Shown here piece after piece: positions 1-8,185 of a DNA stretch of 64,000 bases. Each line of letters starts with the position of its first letter. Within the stretch, counting starts at the first letter, position 1. The notes beneath the pieces are model-generated. The model did no database searches. It saw only the letters and a list, made by a program, of their open reading frames with translations, and was not told the DNA's origin. Made by a program: the position numbers and the translations under genes. The DNA comes from Syntrophomonas wolfei subsp. methylbutyratica. GTDB lineage: Bacteria > Bacillota > Syntrophomonadia > Syntrophomonadales > Syntrophomonadaceae. The stretch lies in assembly GCF_001570625.1 (NCBI RefSeq), contig NZ_BBQT01000009.1:55607-119606 (forward strand), written 5' to 3'.

Positions 1-941
1 TAATCTACATCCTCAAATCTAATCCCGGCCTGTTTTAAACACTTGGGAATGGCTACCGCCGGCCCCAGGCCCATCACCGGAGGTTCAACTCCTTCACCGC
101 AAATGTTTACCAGCTTCATCAAAGGTTTAAGCCCCAGTTCCTTGGCTTTAGCCCGGGACATTACTATGGCTGCAGCGGCACCGTCATTGATTCCCGAGGC
201 ATTGGCCGCGGTTACCACCCCGCCTTTTTTAAAAGCCGGAGGCAATTTGGCCATGGTTTCGATACTGGCGTCAGGTATCATGTGTTCATCAGTTTCATAG
301 AACTTGCTGCCTTTTCTGCTTTTGATTTCCACTGGGACTATCTCCCGTTTGAATGTACCATCCTTTACCGCCCGAGTAGCTCGTTGATGGCTCAGTAAAG
401 CCAGTTGGTCGCATTCTTCCCGGGTAATCCCGTATTTCTCGGCCACATTTTCCGCAGTAAGTCCCATATGCCCGGGTACCTGTTCATCTATAAGACCATC
501 ATAAAGCATAACATCCTCCAGACTGCCCGGTCCTAAACGGTAACCCATTCTTCCTTTGGGTACCAGATAGGGACAGTTGGTCATGCTTTCCGCACCTACT
601 ACCAGCGCTATTTCGGTTTTACCCAGCATAATGTTATGGCAAGCTATTTCCAAAGCCCGCATGGCTGAAGTGCAGTTCTGGTTAACATTTACCGCACCGC
701 TCCGAGCGGGAAGCCCCAACCTGATGGATACCTGCCTAGCGGGCAAAGATCCGCAGCCATGGGGAAATACTTGCCCTACGCATATTTCATCAATTATATC
801 AGCCGTTATGCCTGCCCGAGCAATAGCTTCCCGGCCTACGGTAAGGGAAAGCTCCCGGGAGGATACATCTTTAAGGCTGCCCATAAACCTGCCTATGGCC
901 GTACGGCAGGCGCTAACCATTACAACTTCGTTTAGTTCCAT
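1..941 (-). CDS. thl: Acetyl-CoA acetyltransferase (thiolase), 3' end cut off by the window
   Basis: Catalyses reversible thiolytic cleavage of acetoacetyl-CoA to two acetyl-CoA, the last step of butyrate beta-oxidation. The reading frame is open from an ATG at 941, preceded by a GGAGGA ribosome-binding site, to the left edge, giving 313 codons of a family usually about 390 residues. The N-terminus has the thiolase pattern ELNEVVMVSACRTAIG; the active-site cysteine is Cys90 in NQNCTSAM, and the later block AANASGINDGAAA is also typical. The C-terminal catalytic His and Cys motifs lie outside the window. It is the third gene of an operon after hbd and crt, with a 27-bp gap to crt, so acetoacetyl-CoA is the likely substrate. 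Family assignment is secure; the exact chain-length preference is inferred from context. Confidence 0.95.
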   Translation of the reverse strand, partial: MELNEVVMVSACRTAIGRFMGSLKDVSSRELSLTVGREAIARAGITADIIDEICVGQVFPHGCGSLPARQVSIRLGLPARSGAVNVNQNCTSAMRALEIACHNIMLGKTEIALVVGAESMTNCPYLVPKGRMGYRLGPGSLEDVMLYDGLIDEQVPGHMGLTAENVAEKYGITREECDQLALLSHQRATRAVKDGTFKREIVPVEIKSRKGSKFYETDEHMIPDASIETMAKLPPAFKKGGVVTAANASGINDGAAAAIVMSRAKAKELGLKPLMKLVNICGEGVEPPVMGLGPAVAIPKCLKQAGIRFEDVD

Positions 942-968
942 TAGATAACTCCTCCTTATATTCTTATT

Positions 969-1748
969 CTATTTGCCTTTAAATTCCGGCTTGCGCTTTT
1001 GCAGGAAGGCATTCATCCCTTCCTTCTGGTCTTCAGTAGAAAATAGAAACGACCATAGCTTTTGCTCAAACACGAGACCGGAAGGCAGGTCTACATTTTC
1101 GGCATAATTCAAACACTTCTTGGCTGTCCGCAGGGCTACAGGCGAGCGAGAAGCAAAAGTACGAGCCATTTTCTGTGCTTCTTCCATCAGCTTTTCCCGG
1201 GGTAGCACCATGGTCACCAGACCAATCTTAAAAGCGGTATCGCTATCAATGGGGCTGCCGGTAAACAATAAGTGACGGGCCCAGCCCATGCCAACTATCC
1301 GTGTCAACCTCTGGCTGGCTCCGGCTCCGGGCATTATGCCCAGGTTGATCTCCGGCAAACCGAAACGGCTCCCTTCAGCCGCCAGGCGGATGTCACATGC
1401 CAGAGCCAGTTCACAACCCCCTCCCAGGGCCAAGCCAGCAATAGCAGCTACAACCGGCTTGTCACAATTGGCTATTTTGTCAAAAGCCTGGTGAACCAGG
1501 GCCACAAAAGACTCGGCCTGCAGGGTGTTAAGCCCTGAAATATAAGCAATGTCTCCGCCGGCAGCAAAAACCTTCTCTCCCCCGGTAACTATCAGAGCCC
1601 TCACTTCGTCATCAACCGCAATCTCATCCATTAAGACAGATAGTTCCAGCATCATCTGATCATTGATTCCATTCATGGTTTCCGGGCGGTTCAAGGTTAT
1701 AATTCCTACCCCCGCTTCTTTCTGAAACAGCAGAGTTTTGAGCTCCAT
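969..1748 (-). CDS. crt: Enoyl-CoA hydratase (crotonase)
   Basis: 259 residues, normal length for the crotonase family. It hydrates crotonyl-CoA to 3-hydroxybutyryl-CoA in the butyrate oxidation direction. Visible family features are the oxyanion-hole segments (EKVFAAGGDIAYI near residue 60 and AAIAGLALGGGCELALACD near 105) and the catalytic region FGLPEINLGIMPGAGASQRL with both expected glutamates. The ATG at 1748 follows GGGGAG at good spacing. It sits between hbd and thl in a compact three-gene operon, which supports a short-chain, C4 role rather than a catabolic isomerase. Alternative family members (isomerases, naphthoate synthase) are less likely in this context. Confidence 0.95.
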   Translation of the reverse strand: MELKTLLFQKEAGVGIITLNRPETMNGINDQMMLELSVLMDEIAVDDEVRALIVTGGEKVFAAGGDIAYISGLNTLQAESFVALVHQAFDKIANCDKPVVAAIAGLALGGGCELALACDIRLAAEGSRFGLPEINLGIMPGAGASQRLTRIVGMGWARHLLFTGSPIDSDTAFKIGLVTMVLPREKLMEEAQKMARTFASRSPVALRTAKKCLNYAENVDLPSGLVFEQKLWSFLFSTEDQKEGMNAFLQKRKPEFKGK

Positions 1749-1772
1749 AATGTTTCTCCCCTTTTTTCCGTT

Positions 1773-2624
1773 TTATTTATAGTCGTAAAAGCCTTTTCCG
1801 CTCTTTACTCCCAGATGCCCGGCCCGTACCTTCTGTTTTAGAGCCAGGGAAGGCCGGTACTTGGAATCACCGAATTCCTGCCAGAAATACTCGCAAACCA
1901 TAAGCAAAACATCGATTCCCACCAGGTCACACAAAGCCAACGGCCCCATGGGCATATTGGCCCCAAGTTTCATGGCTTTGTCTATTTCCTCCGCCGAAGC
2001 TACTCCATCCTGGAAAGCCATGGCCGCCTCATTAATATAGGGAACCAGGATACGGTTGACTATGAAGCCGGGAAACTCCCGCGCCAGAACCGGCTCTTTC
2101 TTTAATTTCTTGCATAGCTCCACTATGGCAGACGATACCGCTTCACTGCTCTCAGCTCCGGGTATTACCTCCACCAGTTTCATAACCGGAACCGGGTTGA
2201 AAAAATGCATGCCAACAACCCGATCCGGCCTGCCGGTAGCAGCGGCTATTTCCGTAATACTAAGAGCCGAGGTGTTGGAAGCCAGGATAGTGTTTTTCGG
2301 ACAAATCTCATCCAGTTCTTTGAATACCGCCTTCTTAACCTCGATCTTTTCTACTATCGCCTCGATTACCACATCACAATCTTTAAAATCAGCCATACTA
2401 TTGCCAGTGGACAGATATCCCTCTCTTTTTTGCATTTCGCTTTCGTCCAATTTGCCTTTTTCCATCGCCTTTTTCCAGGCCTTCTTGACAGCTTTCAAAG
2501 CCTTTTCAATTATCGCGGTTTCAATATCCACCAAAATTACCGGAAAACCCGCTTCAGCAGCGACCTGAGCTATTCCAGCTCCCATGGTACCTGCTCCCAG
2601 GACACCAATTTTCTTAATTTCCAT
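1773..2624 (-). CDS. hbd: 3-Hydroxybutyryl-CoA dehydrogenase
   Basis: 283 residues, typical of the short clostridial-type enzyme. It oxidises 3-hydroxybutyryl-CoA to acetoacetyl-CoA with NAD(P). The N-terminal Rossmann motif GAGTMGAGIAQVAAEAG is at residues 10-26, the catalytic His lies in GMHFFNPVPVMKLVE, and the C-terminal dimerisation domain ends in GVKSGKGFYDY. The ATG at 2624 follows AAGGGGGT. It is the first gene of the hbd-crt-thl operon and is preceded by a probable sigma-54 promoter. NADH made here is a plausible electron donor to the Flx-Hdr complex encoded further along the window (inference). Confidence 0.95.
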   Translation of the reverse strand: MEIKKIGVLGAGTMGAGIAQVAAEAGFPVILVDIETAIIEKALKAVKKAWKKAMEKGKLDESEMQKREGYLSTGNSMADFKDCDVVIEAIVEKIEVKKAVFKELDEICPKNTILASNTSALSITEIAAATGRPDRVVGMHFFNPVPVMKLVEVIPGAESSEAVSSAIVELCKKLKKEPVLAREFPGFIVNRILVPYINEAAMAFQDGVASAEEIDKAMKLGANMPMGPLALCDLVGIDVLLMVCEYFWQEFGDSKYRPSLALKQKVRAGHLGVKSGKGFYDYK

Positions 2625-2747
2625 AACTTTACCCCCTTACTTTATTGCATTCGATTGAGCTTCTTAGAGCTTTCTTCGCCTCCTCTCCTTTATTATTATT
2701 GGCATATTTTGGAAAATTCGCTTTGATTATTGCTTGTCAAATTATAT

Positions 2748-2765
2748 AAGCAAATACCATGCCAA
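2748..2765 (-). promoter_or_regulatory. Probable sigma-54 (-24/-12) promoter for hbd-crt-thl
   Basis: On the minus strand the sequence TTGGCATGGTATTTGCTT fits the RpoN consensus: GG and GC are separated by exactly 10 bases, with TGGCA on the -24 side and TTGC on the -12 side. It lies about 125 bp upstream of the hbd start codon. No sigma-70 promoter with both good boxes was found here. A sigma-54 promoter needs an enhancer-binding activator, and dyads lie about 65 to 190 bp further upstream. Confidence 0.6.
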
Positions 2766-2828
2766 TAATCTTATAAACGACACAAACCGGCAATAACAGG
2801 GGGTTTACGAGGTAGTATAAATTAAAAT

Positions 2829-2872
2829 AGGAGGGTAAGCGTTTGGAATTTCGGCCAAATACTCACCCTCCT
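2829..2872. repeat. Long imperfect inverted repeat upstream of the butyrate operon
   Basis: Two 17-bp arms (starting AGGAGGGTAAGCG and ending ACTCACCCTCCT) flank an 8-base centre and pair with only a few mismatches. It is roughly 90-130 bp upstream of the predicted transcription start of hbd, the usual position of an enhancer-binding site for sigma-54 promoters. It could instead be a transcription hairpin or a mobile-element relic. Confidence 0.5.
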
Positions 2873-2910
2873 GTTGGGGCTTTATGATGCTAAAATATGC
2901 CTCGGGGAAG

Positions 2911-2934
2911 GGTTTTGGCCCTTTGGCCAAAACC
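2911..2934. repeat. Perfect 10-bp inverted repeat
   Basis: GGTTTTGGCC and GGCCAAAACC are separated by four bases. No T-run follows on either strand, so a terminator is unlikely. It lies 150-190 bp upstream of the sigma-54-like promoter and may be a second regulator-binding dyad, or part of the same non-coding relic as the neighbouring repeat. Confidence 0.5.
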
Positions 2935-3162
2935 TAATGTGCTATTCTACGTAATAAAAAGTCTGACAATAGGGAAGTCGGAACGCAATGGAAACACGGG
3001 TATCGGGAAACCGGAAGCGTTAAGACATGAAAACGGTTAATGAATTGATGGAGGTGGCTTTGTTGGGGTGATTAAGGGGTGAGTTAAGTTGCAGTGAATT
3101 TATCCTGATTGCAAACTAAGTAAAAAACAAAGGAGAGGAAGCGAGAATGACTGGTAACAAAT
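2935..3162. other. Intergenic stretch without a recognisable gene
   Basis: Together with the promoter and dyads to its left this is a gene-free stretch of about 520 bp. A short plus-strand reading frame at about 3027 (MKTVNELMEV then stop) and the fragment around 2970-3010 look like decayed mobile-element sequence, but I could not match a family. Nothing further can be supported. Confidence 0.3.
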
Positions 3163-3417
3163 TTAGCGGGATTGTGTGGAATTGTTCCTGTACAATTTTT
3201 CAAGAAAAACATCCAGTGTTAAATCTGCTTGTTCCAATATGCTTTTTAATGTTCCCCGTGCAACTTCCCGATGCATGGGTATAATGGTTGTTCGAATCGG
3301 ATTGCCTTGTTTAACATATTTTGCATGACTTCCTTTTTGCGAAACCTTTTGAAAGCCAAGGCCGGTCAATACCTTGATAATATCATTTGGAGGAAGCAGG
3401 GGATATTTTGAACCCAT
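3163..3417 (-). CDS. hicA: HicA-type mRNA interferase toxin
   Basis: 84 residues with the HicA (YcfA) double-stranded RNA-binding fold pattern: a GFQKVSQKGSHAKYV segment carrying the catalytic His, then TTIIPMHREVARGTLKSILEQADL. Family members cleave mRNA until bound by HicB. Its ATG shares one base with the stop codon of hicB (TAATG), so the two are translationally coupled with the antitoxin first. Length and motif match active members and nothing points to inactivation. Confidence 0.9.
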   Translation of the reverse strand: MGSKYPLLPPNDIIKVLTGLGFQKVSQKGSHAKYVKQGNPIRTTIIPMHREVARGTLKSILEQADLTLDVFLEKLYRNNSTQSR

Positions 3418-3623
3418 TAGATGGCAACCTCCAAAGTTGTAATAAAGGTTTGGCGTGAATCAATATCTGGTTGTTCATCTTCATAATAAAGTTCCAGGGC
3501 CTCACGTAAATTTTGCAGTGATTCGTCAATTGTCTTACCTTGTGAAGCAACATTATTTTCCAAACATTTGGCTACATACCATGAATCTTCTTTTTGAACA
3601 ACCACAGTAACTTTAATATTCAT
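3417..3623 (-). CDS. hicB: HicB-type antitoxin
   Basis: About 68 residues of the HicB/UPF0150 fold: MNIKVTVVVQKEDSWYVAKCLENNVASQG followed by TIDESLQNLREALELYYEDE. It neutralises HicA by blocking its active site. I prefer the ATG at 3623, about 9 bases after a GTGGGGTG site; a GTG four codons upstream (3635) is possible. No separate DNA-binding domain is visible C-terminally, so autoregulation may rest on the complex or on another factor. Confidence 0.88.
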   Translation of the reverse strand: MNIKVTVVVQKEDSWYVAKCLENNVASQGKTIDESLQNLREALELYYEDEQPDIDSRQTFITTLEVAI

Positions 3624-3734
3624 CTTGTTTGACACCCCACTTTACTTTTGCATTATTATAGCATATTATAATCAGCCCAGTAATATACGATAAATAGGCA
3701 ACCTCAAACAAAATCAATGTCTCCCCGTTTACCC

Positions 3735-3878
3735 CTATTTGCTCTGTTTGCCCTTAACCGGGTGACAACGGAAAGCACGGTGCATGCCCCTTTGAGGGCG
3801 ATATTTCAAAAACTGGATATTGACCGCCGCACCCGCCTGGCGGAAAAACTGAATAAATTTTTTCAAATCATCGTCCAT
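3735..3878 (-). CDS. Small hypothetical protein coupled to the BlaR1-like gene
   Basis: A 47-codon frame starts with an ATG that shares a base with the stop of the M56 peptidase gene (TAATG), with GGGAG about 10 bases upstream; a GTG four codons earlier is also possible. The product begins MDDDLKKFIQFFRQAGAAV and ends rich in basic residues and Gln. No family is recognised. The coupled start supports translation, but the frame could also be a truncated gene. Confidence 0.35.
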   Translation of the reverse strand: MDDDLKKFIQFFRQAGAAVNIQFLKYRPQRGMHRAFRCHPVKGKQSK

Positions 3879-5425
3879 TATCTTATCCACTCCCGCCATT
3901 TCACCCCATCGCTACTGATTTCTGCCCTGCCAGTTACCACATTCTCGCGATAGAACAGCCAGGTAACTCCGTCATCGAAACTGGCCAGTTCTTGACCGGT
4001 GTCAGGATCGCTGCGCATGTAAAAATACTTATGATTGCAAAATTCCGAGTATTTTGGCTCTTGTATAGTTGCAATAAGGTCTTCCCAAGTAACTCCATCG
4101 GCGCTAACTTCAATTTTCTTGGATTTCGGGTTATTGCGTGTCCACAACCAGGTTGAGCCATCATCGAAACTCACTTGATCTTTGCCGGTTTCCCGATCAA
4201 TTCGTTTGTAATAATATTTTCCGATAACCACACAATGAACCGGATGGACCGGCACACCATCTATTTCTGTTTTATGCTGCCCATCCGAATAATAAACTTT
4301 TCTAATTTCAGAAGAAGAACTATGACCATCATTGTTTGAAGCAGGTTCAGCAATTGTTTCGCCATCATTTACCGGAGTTTTTTCAGACGCCGGTGATGGA
4401 GATGCCGGGTTCAATTCCTCAGATTTTTCTGGCAGATAAGAATTTTGGCCGACCGTTGCTTTTGAGCATGCAAACCCGACAGTAACGCCGGCTATAAGCA
4501 AAACAGCAACAATGATTACCGGTAAAGAATACTTTTTGATTTTCATAATCGAAGTTATCCTTTCTTCAATGGCAATTTTGCTGAAATTATTGCACAACGG
4601 GATCAATCGGCTTTTCTTTTCTTCAAGTCCAATAAGCGCCAGTGCATAAGTTGATTTAGCAGTATCCCCAAACGCCCGCACCACGGACTCGTCACAAGCG
4701 AGTTCGATATCCCGGTTTGCCAGCATATACATTACCCATACCAGGGGATTAAACCAATGGATGCATACGGCGGATGTAATCAGCAGTTTTGCCAGCGCGT
4801 CAAAACGTCTGATATGTACATACTCGTGGGTCAGTATATATTGCAGTATCGTTTCATCCGTCCAATCCATTGCTTTGGGTAATAGAACCACCGGATGCCG
4901 TACCCCATAAGTTAGGGGAGCTTTTATTCTGTCGCTTTGCCTGATTTGAACAGTCCGCCGCAAGGGATGTCGTTGCTGCCAGCGGTTGATAAAATCGTTC
5001 TCCACCGGCAGGGCGGTTTGAAATTCTCGGCGGCATTTGATATAGCTAAGCAAGAAAAATATAGTGCAGATACAAATGCCCGCTATCCAAATTGAGATCA
5101 GGGGCGACATGGATATGGATATAGTTGAAGCACCAGTAGCAGCAAGTTTCCCCATATCAACTATTTCCATAGCAGGCGTGCCAGTTAAAACAGCAGGCGC
5201 AGGGATATACGCCGTTTCCGCAGTAATCGCCCGTCTCAGCATGTCAACGCCGGTATAAAAGCTTAGACGGGACGGAATAGAAAATGGGATCAGCAGACGA
5301 CAGATTACAACGCCCCATAGGACCAGAAACGTCTTTTTAGGCAGCCGGTGAAGGGCAAACGCGCGGATAATAATCACTGCAATAATCAGAAACGCTGCGG
5401 AAAAACTCATCTGAAATATATCCAT
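3878..5425 (-). CDS. blaR1: BlaR1/MecR1-like M56 membrane metallopeptidase with a non-penicillin-binding sensor tail
   Basis: 515 residues. The N-terminal half carries hydrophobic segments (about 5-25, 32-52, 105-128) and the zinc metallopeptidase motif HEYVH at residues 200-204, followed by RDIELACDESVV, as in BlaR1/MecR1. A further membrane segment near 300-320 leads to an extracytoplasmic tail. In resistance proteins this tail is a penicillin-binding transpeptidase-like domain; here it is a Ser/Pro/Glu-rich linker and three related units with KYYYKR or YFYMRSDPDTG plus a SFDDG(S/V)TWL motif. So the signal sensed is unlikely to be a beta-lactam bound covalently. It follows blaI by 10 bp, and the peptidase presumably triggers cleavage of the BlaI repressor. 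Family of the N-terminal part is clear; the ligand is unknown. Confidence 0.85.
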   Translation of the reverse strand: MDIFQMSFSAAFLIIAVIIIRAFALHRLPKKTFLVLWGVVICRLLIPFSIPSRLSFYTGVDMLRRAITAETAYIPAPAVLTGTPAMEIVDMGKLAATGASTISISMSPLISIWIAGICICTIFFLLSYIKCRREFQTALPVENDFINRWQQRHPLRRTVQIRQSDRIKAPLTYGVRHPVVLLPKAMDWTDETILQYILTHEYVHIRRFDALAKLLITSAVCIHWFNPLVWVMYMLANRDIELACDESVVRAFGDTAKSTYALALIGLEEKKSRLIPLCNNFSKIAIEERITSIMKIKKYSLPVIIVAVLLIAGVTVGFACSKATVGQNSYLPEKSEELNPASPSPASEKTPVNDGETIAEPASNNDGHSSSSEIRKVYYSDGQHKTEIDGVPVHPVHCVVIGKYYYKRIDRETGKDQVSFDDGSTWLWTRNNPKSKKIEVSADGVTWEDLIATIQEPKYSEFCNHKYFYMRSDPDTGQELASFDDGVTWLFYRENVVTGRAEISSDGVKWREWIR

Positions 5426-5435
5426 TCAGGCCACC

Positions 5436-5795
5436 TCACTTCAAATTGTTGACGATTTGCTTCAGCCTCTCTATCTCCTCCGGGGACAGGTTTTTTCTGC
5501 TCAGAAGAGAAGCAAAAAGCAAGTCGGCGGAACCGTCAAACACCTTGTTGATCAGTTCAGTTGTTTCCTGTTCCTGTACCTCCTCCTTGGCGATCAAAGC
5601 ATGACACATAAAATTAGGCTCGCTGCGCTTAATTGCGCCTTTGGCAATACACCTTTTAATAAGGGTATAAGTCGTATTCACATTCCAACCAACCTGTTTG
5701 TTAAGAATATCGGAAATTTTCTTGGCTGTCGTATCTCCTTCCCGCCAAAGGACATCCATAATTTTTAATTCAGAATCGAACAGTTTTATTTCCAT
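5436..5795 (-). CDS. blaI: BlaI/MecI-family transcriptional repressor
   Basis: 119 residues from the preferred ATG at 5795 (MEIKLFDSELKIMDVLW), which follows GGGGGGTTCATTT; an upstream ATG at 5828 would overlap the promoter transcript start. The winged-helix pattern DSELKIMDVLWREGDTTAKKISDIL with VGWNVNTTYTLIKRCIAKGAIKR is typical of BlaI. Such repressors bind dyads as dimers and are inactivated by proteolysis after BlaR1 signalling. It is the first gene of a two- or three-gene operon, with two dyads at its own promoter, implying autoregulation. Confidence 0.92.
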   Translation of the reverse strand: MEIKLFDSELKIMDVLWREGDTTAKKISDILNKQVGWNVNTTYTLIKRCIAKGAIKRSEPNFMCHALIAKEEVQEQETTELINKVFDGSADLLFASLLSRKNLSPEEIERLKQIVNNLK

Positions 5796-5837
5796 AAATG
5801 AACCCCCCAGCGCTTTAGTATTTTTCACGATATATCC

Positions 5838-5881
5838 ATACTACTGTAGTCGTACGGAATAGTCAATACTACTAGAGTAGT
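5838..5881 (-). promoter_or_regulatory. blaI promoter with two operator dyads
   Basis: On the minus strand, -35 TTGACT (5861-5866) and -10 TAGTAT (5838-5843) are separated by 17 bp. One dyad, ACTAC-N-GTAGT (5840-5850), covers the -10 box; a second, ACTACT-NN-AGTAGT (5868-5881), sits just upstream of the -35 box. Both contain the TACT/AGTA half-sites expected for BlaI-family repressors. Confidence 0.75.
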
Positions 5882-5936
5882 TTTTCTGAAAATATGCAAA
5901 AAGTCTTGACTCAGCAAGAAGGCATACTCACTGAGA

Positions 5937-6095
5937 TTATCCTTCTGATTTGTTCAATAATTCTGCTATAGCCTGGCCATAGGTTTGGTTAGGACTCGCC
6001 TCAATCGGATACGACCATGCAAAGTCGTGCTTTTCCAGAGACACCGGGCTCTTGCCGCAGATGCGTCAGCTTCCGGCAATTCTTCCTGATATGGC
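5937..6095 (-). pseudogene. Decayed coding remnant downstream of the ABC transporter operon
   Basis: Immediately after the last permease gene the minus strand reads KPYQEELPEADASAARARC in one frame and then, in another frame, EKHDFAWSYPIEASPNQTYG to a stop at 5937. Both pieces look protein-like but neither has a start with a ribosome-binding site. The pattern suggests a frameshifted, N-terminally truncated gene that once ended the transporter operon, perhaps a catabolic enzyme. Family not recognised. Confidence 0.35.
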
Positions 6096-7157
6096 TTAAC
6101 TAAATTTGTTTTCATTCTTAATATTTATGATTAAAGCCAAAGCAATGGTTCCATAAGCTACAAAACTCCGAAAGTATTCGCCCAGTGCAGCATTGTTAAA
6201 TAGATTCTGTCCTGCCTGGGGCGAAACAATAAAAAGAGTGTGAAATAAAAAAATCCCCATTAGTGCATGTCTGATTCTGGCCTTCTTGATACTCGCTCCA
6301 CCGGCCAGAAGCGCTGCGCAGGAAATAATATCCGCATTCATATGAGCGGTATAGACATCAAACATCCCAATATTCTGTAGGTAGGCCAGTTGCCCGAATG
6401 CAGCCAGAATGGTTGATAGGATCATTACTTTTATTCTAATCATATCAGTATTAATTCCCAGAATCTCACTGGTTTGCATATTGGAGCCTACCGCTTTGAC
6501 TTCCTGCCCAAAACGGGTGTGTAAAATATAAAATATAATTGCAGCGAACAAAAGCACAATAATTATCATAAATAGTGGTATTTCCAGTTCGCCAATTTTA
6601 AACAGTCCTAATTTGTCAATGGTATTGCGATACATTCCCAAATCAACTGTATTTCTTACCCCTATTCCCCGCGTAAGTATTATCTCTTTGTTTGCTACCG
6701 GAATAAATGTCCCGAAGCCCACCAAAAAAATTAATTGATAAATGCTGTTAAACAAAAACCCTATAATAATCGTAGTGATCATTTCTTTTCCTTTTACCCT
6801 ATTTAAAATACGACCTATAACATATCCCAATACAAGCGATAATAATACTCCGATAATAATTGCCAGCAATATCCCTTTTATACCCTCTACCTGATAAGCG
6901 ATCACTATTAATAATGCAGTTTGAATGGCCATGGCACCAACAGTAATGGCAAAGTTAAGGCCCATACCAGCCACTACCGGAATAATAAGTGATAATACCA
7001 ATATGCCGTCTCTGATAAACCTGGTTACCACCTGATTAAATACAAAACTACCGGTTAGCCCGGAAAATTGCCATGCAAAATAGGAAAGGATTATGAATAT
7101 TGCCGGGACCATATACTCACTATCTAACAGTCTGCTTGCTTCCTCTTTTATCCTCAA
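6096..7157 (-). CDS. ABC transporter permease, RbsC-like (BPD_transp_2), second copy
   Basis: 353 residues, strongly hydrophobic with about 8-10 membrane segments, and the EVKAVGSNMQTSEILGINT segment typical of the permease loop that contacts the ATPase in RbsC-like transporters. Start is a TTG at 7157 whose bases overlap the TGA stop of the upstream permease (TTGA), so translation is coupled. It is the last intact gene of a four-gene import operon. The two permeases are related but diverged, so they probably form a heterodimer. Substrate is not evident. Confidence 0.85.
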   Translation of the reverse strand: MRIKEEASRLLDSEYMVPAIFIILSYFAWQFSGLTGSFVFNQVVTRFIRDGILVLSLIIPVVAGMGLNFAITVGAMAIQTALLIVIAYQVEGIKGILLAIIIGVLLSLVLGYVIGRILNRVKGKEMITTIIIGFLFNSIYQLIFLVGFGTFIPVANKEIILTRGIGVRNTVDLGMYRNTIDKLGLFKIGELEIPLFMIIIVLLFAAIIFYILHTRFGQEVKAVGSNMQTSEILGINTDMIRIKVMILSTILAAFGQLAYLQNIGMFDVYTAHMNADIISCAALLAGGASIKKARIRHALMGIFLFHTLFIVSPQAGQNLFNNAALGEYFRSFVAYGTIALALIINIKNENKFS

Positions 7158-8185
7158 CTGTAGATCCCCCGCCTTTCTCTTACCAGTAATGCATATAGAA
7201 TAATGCCATAGGTAATGAAAGTTCTTAAAATTTCCGTCAGCTCCGGCACCAGTATTTCATTGGCAATAGGAACGCTCAGTAAATACATGGACTGCAGCAA
7301 ATAGGTACCTAAAATCGCTTCGAATATAAAAGTTTTTTTGCCGGTGCTGCCACCTATCAGTATTGCGGAAACAGCAGGGAAAGCCATTGACAGGGGTTCA
7401 TCGTAAAGTTGAATGAAGCCGTAGCTTTGAGCATATATACAAATCCCAAAACCGGCAATAATTGTGGAAATAATAATGGCAATCAGACGGGTTTGGGATA
7501 TATTTATCCCGGACAGTTTTGCAAACGCCTCGTTTTCGCCCACAGCAATAGTTGCCCGGCCGATTTTAGTCCGAAAATACAAATATAAAAACAAACAAAT
7601 AATTGCAAAAATAACGATTAAACCTACCGGTATTTCAATATTACCAATGCTTATCAAGCCATAGTTATCTAAAATGTGGTTAAAATAATTTTCCAGACTG
7701 ATTTTTGGTCTTAGGCCTTGTCCGCCTATGGGATAAAGCATTTCGCGGTTTTGGAAGGGGGCCAGTGTCCAAAAATAGTTCATAAGCGGAATAAAAGAGA
7801 ATCCGATAAAGATACCTGCTATTTCTTCCCTGCCTTTTACTCTGTTTAAAATCAAGCCGTATATCCAACCCAGCAGTGTACAAATCATCAGAGTAAACAA
7901 TATCGCCATAAAAAATCCGTAAAATCCGGTCATTCTAAAATTAACTGCCAGGCACATACCTACCAGACCGCCAATAATGCCTACCGGAAGACCGAAATTC
8001 ATCCCGGCTCCCACATTAAGCATGGGTATAAGTGAAAGCACCAGCACACCATTCATGACAAGCTTGACCATGGATTCGTTCATCAGAACAACTAAATCCA
8101 TATGCAAAATATACGAAAGACCAATTAACAGTATTAAAAAAGCAGAAATAATGATTTGGGGCGGTTTTAATCTATAATTTTTCAC
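7154..8185 (-). CDS. ABC transporter permease, RbsC-like (BPD_transp_2), first copy
   Basis: 343 residues with about 9 hydrophobic segments. The cytoplasmic loop RATIAVGENEAFAKLSGINISQTRL is the equivalent of the RbsC/BmpC ATPase-contact loop. The GTG start at 8185 follows GAAGGGGT and overlaps the end of the ATPase gene by 14 bp. Pairing of two different permeases with one double-domain ATPase resembles nucleoside (BMP-type) importers more than simple ribose importers, but the binding protein is of another family. Confidence 0.85.
   Translation of the reverse strand: MKNYRLKPPQIIISAFLILLIGLSYILHMDLVVLMNESMVKLVMNGVLVLSLIPMLNVGAGMNFGLPVGIIGGLVGMCLAVNFRMTGFYGFFMAILFTLMICTLLGWIYGLILNRVKGREEIAGIFIGFSFIPLMNYFWTLAPFQNREMLYPIGGQGLRPKISLENYFNHILDNYGLISIGNIEIPVGLIVIFAIICLFLYLYFRTKIGRATIAVGENEAFAKLSGINISQTRLIAIIISTIIAGFGICIYAQSYGFIQLYDEPLSMAFPAVSAILIGGSTGKKTFIFEAILGTYLLQSMYLLSVPIANEILVPELTEILRTFITYGIILYALLVRERRGIYS

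Noticed and set aside
3717..3953. Plus-strand 78-codon frame opposite the BlaR1-like gene end
   Set aside because: Antisense to a better-supported gene and lacks a start site.
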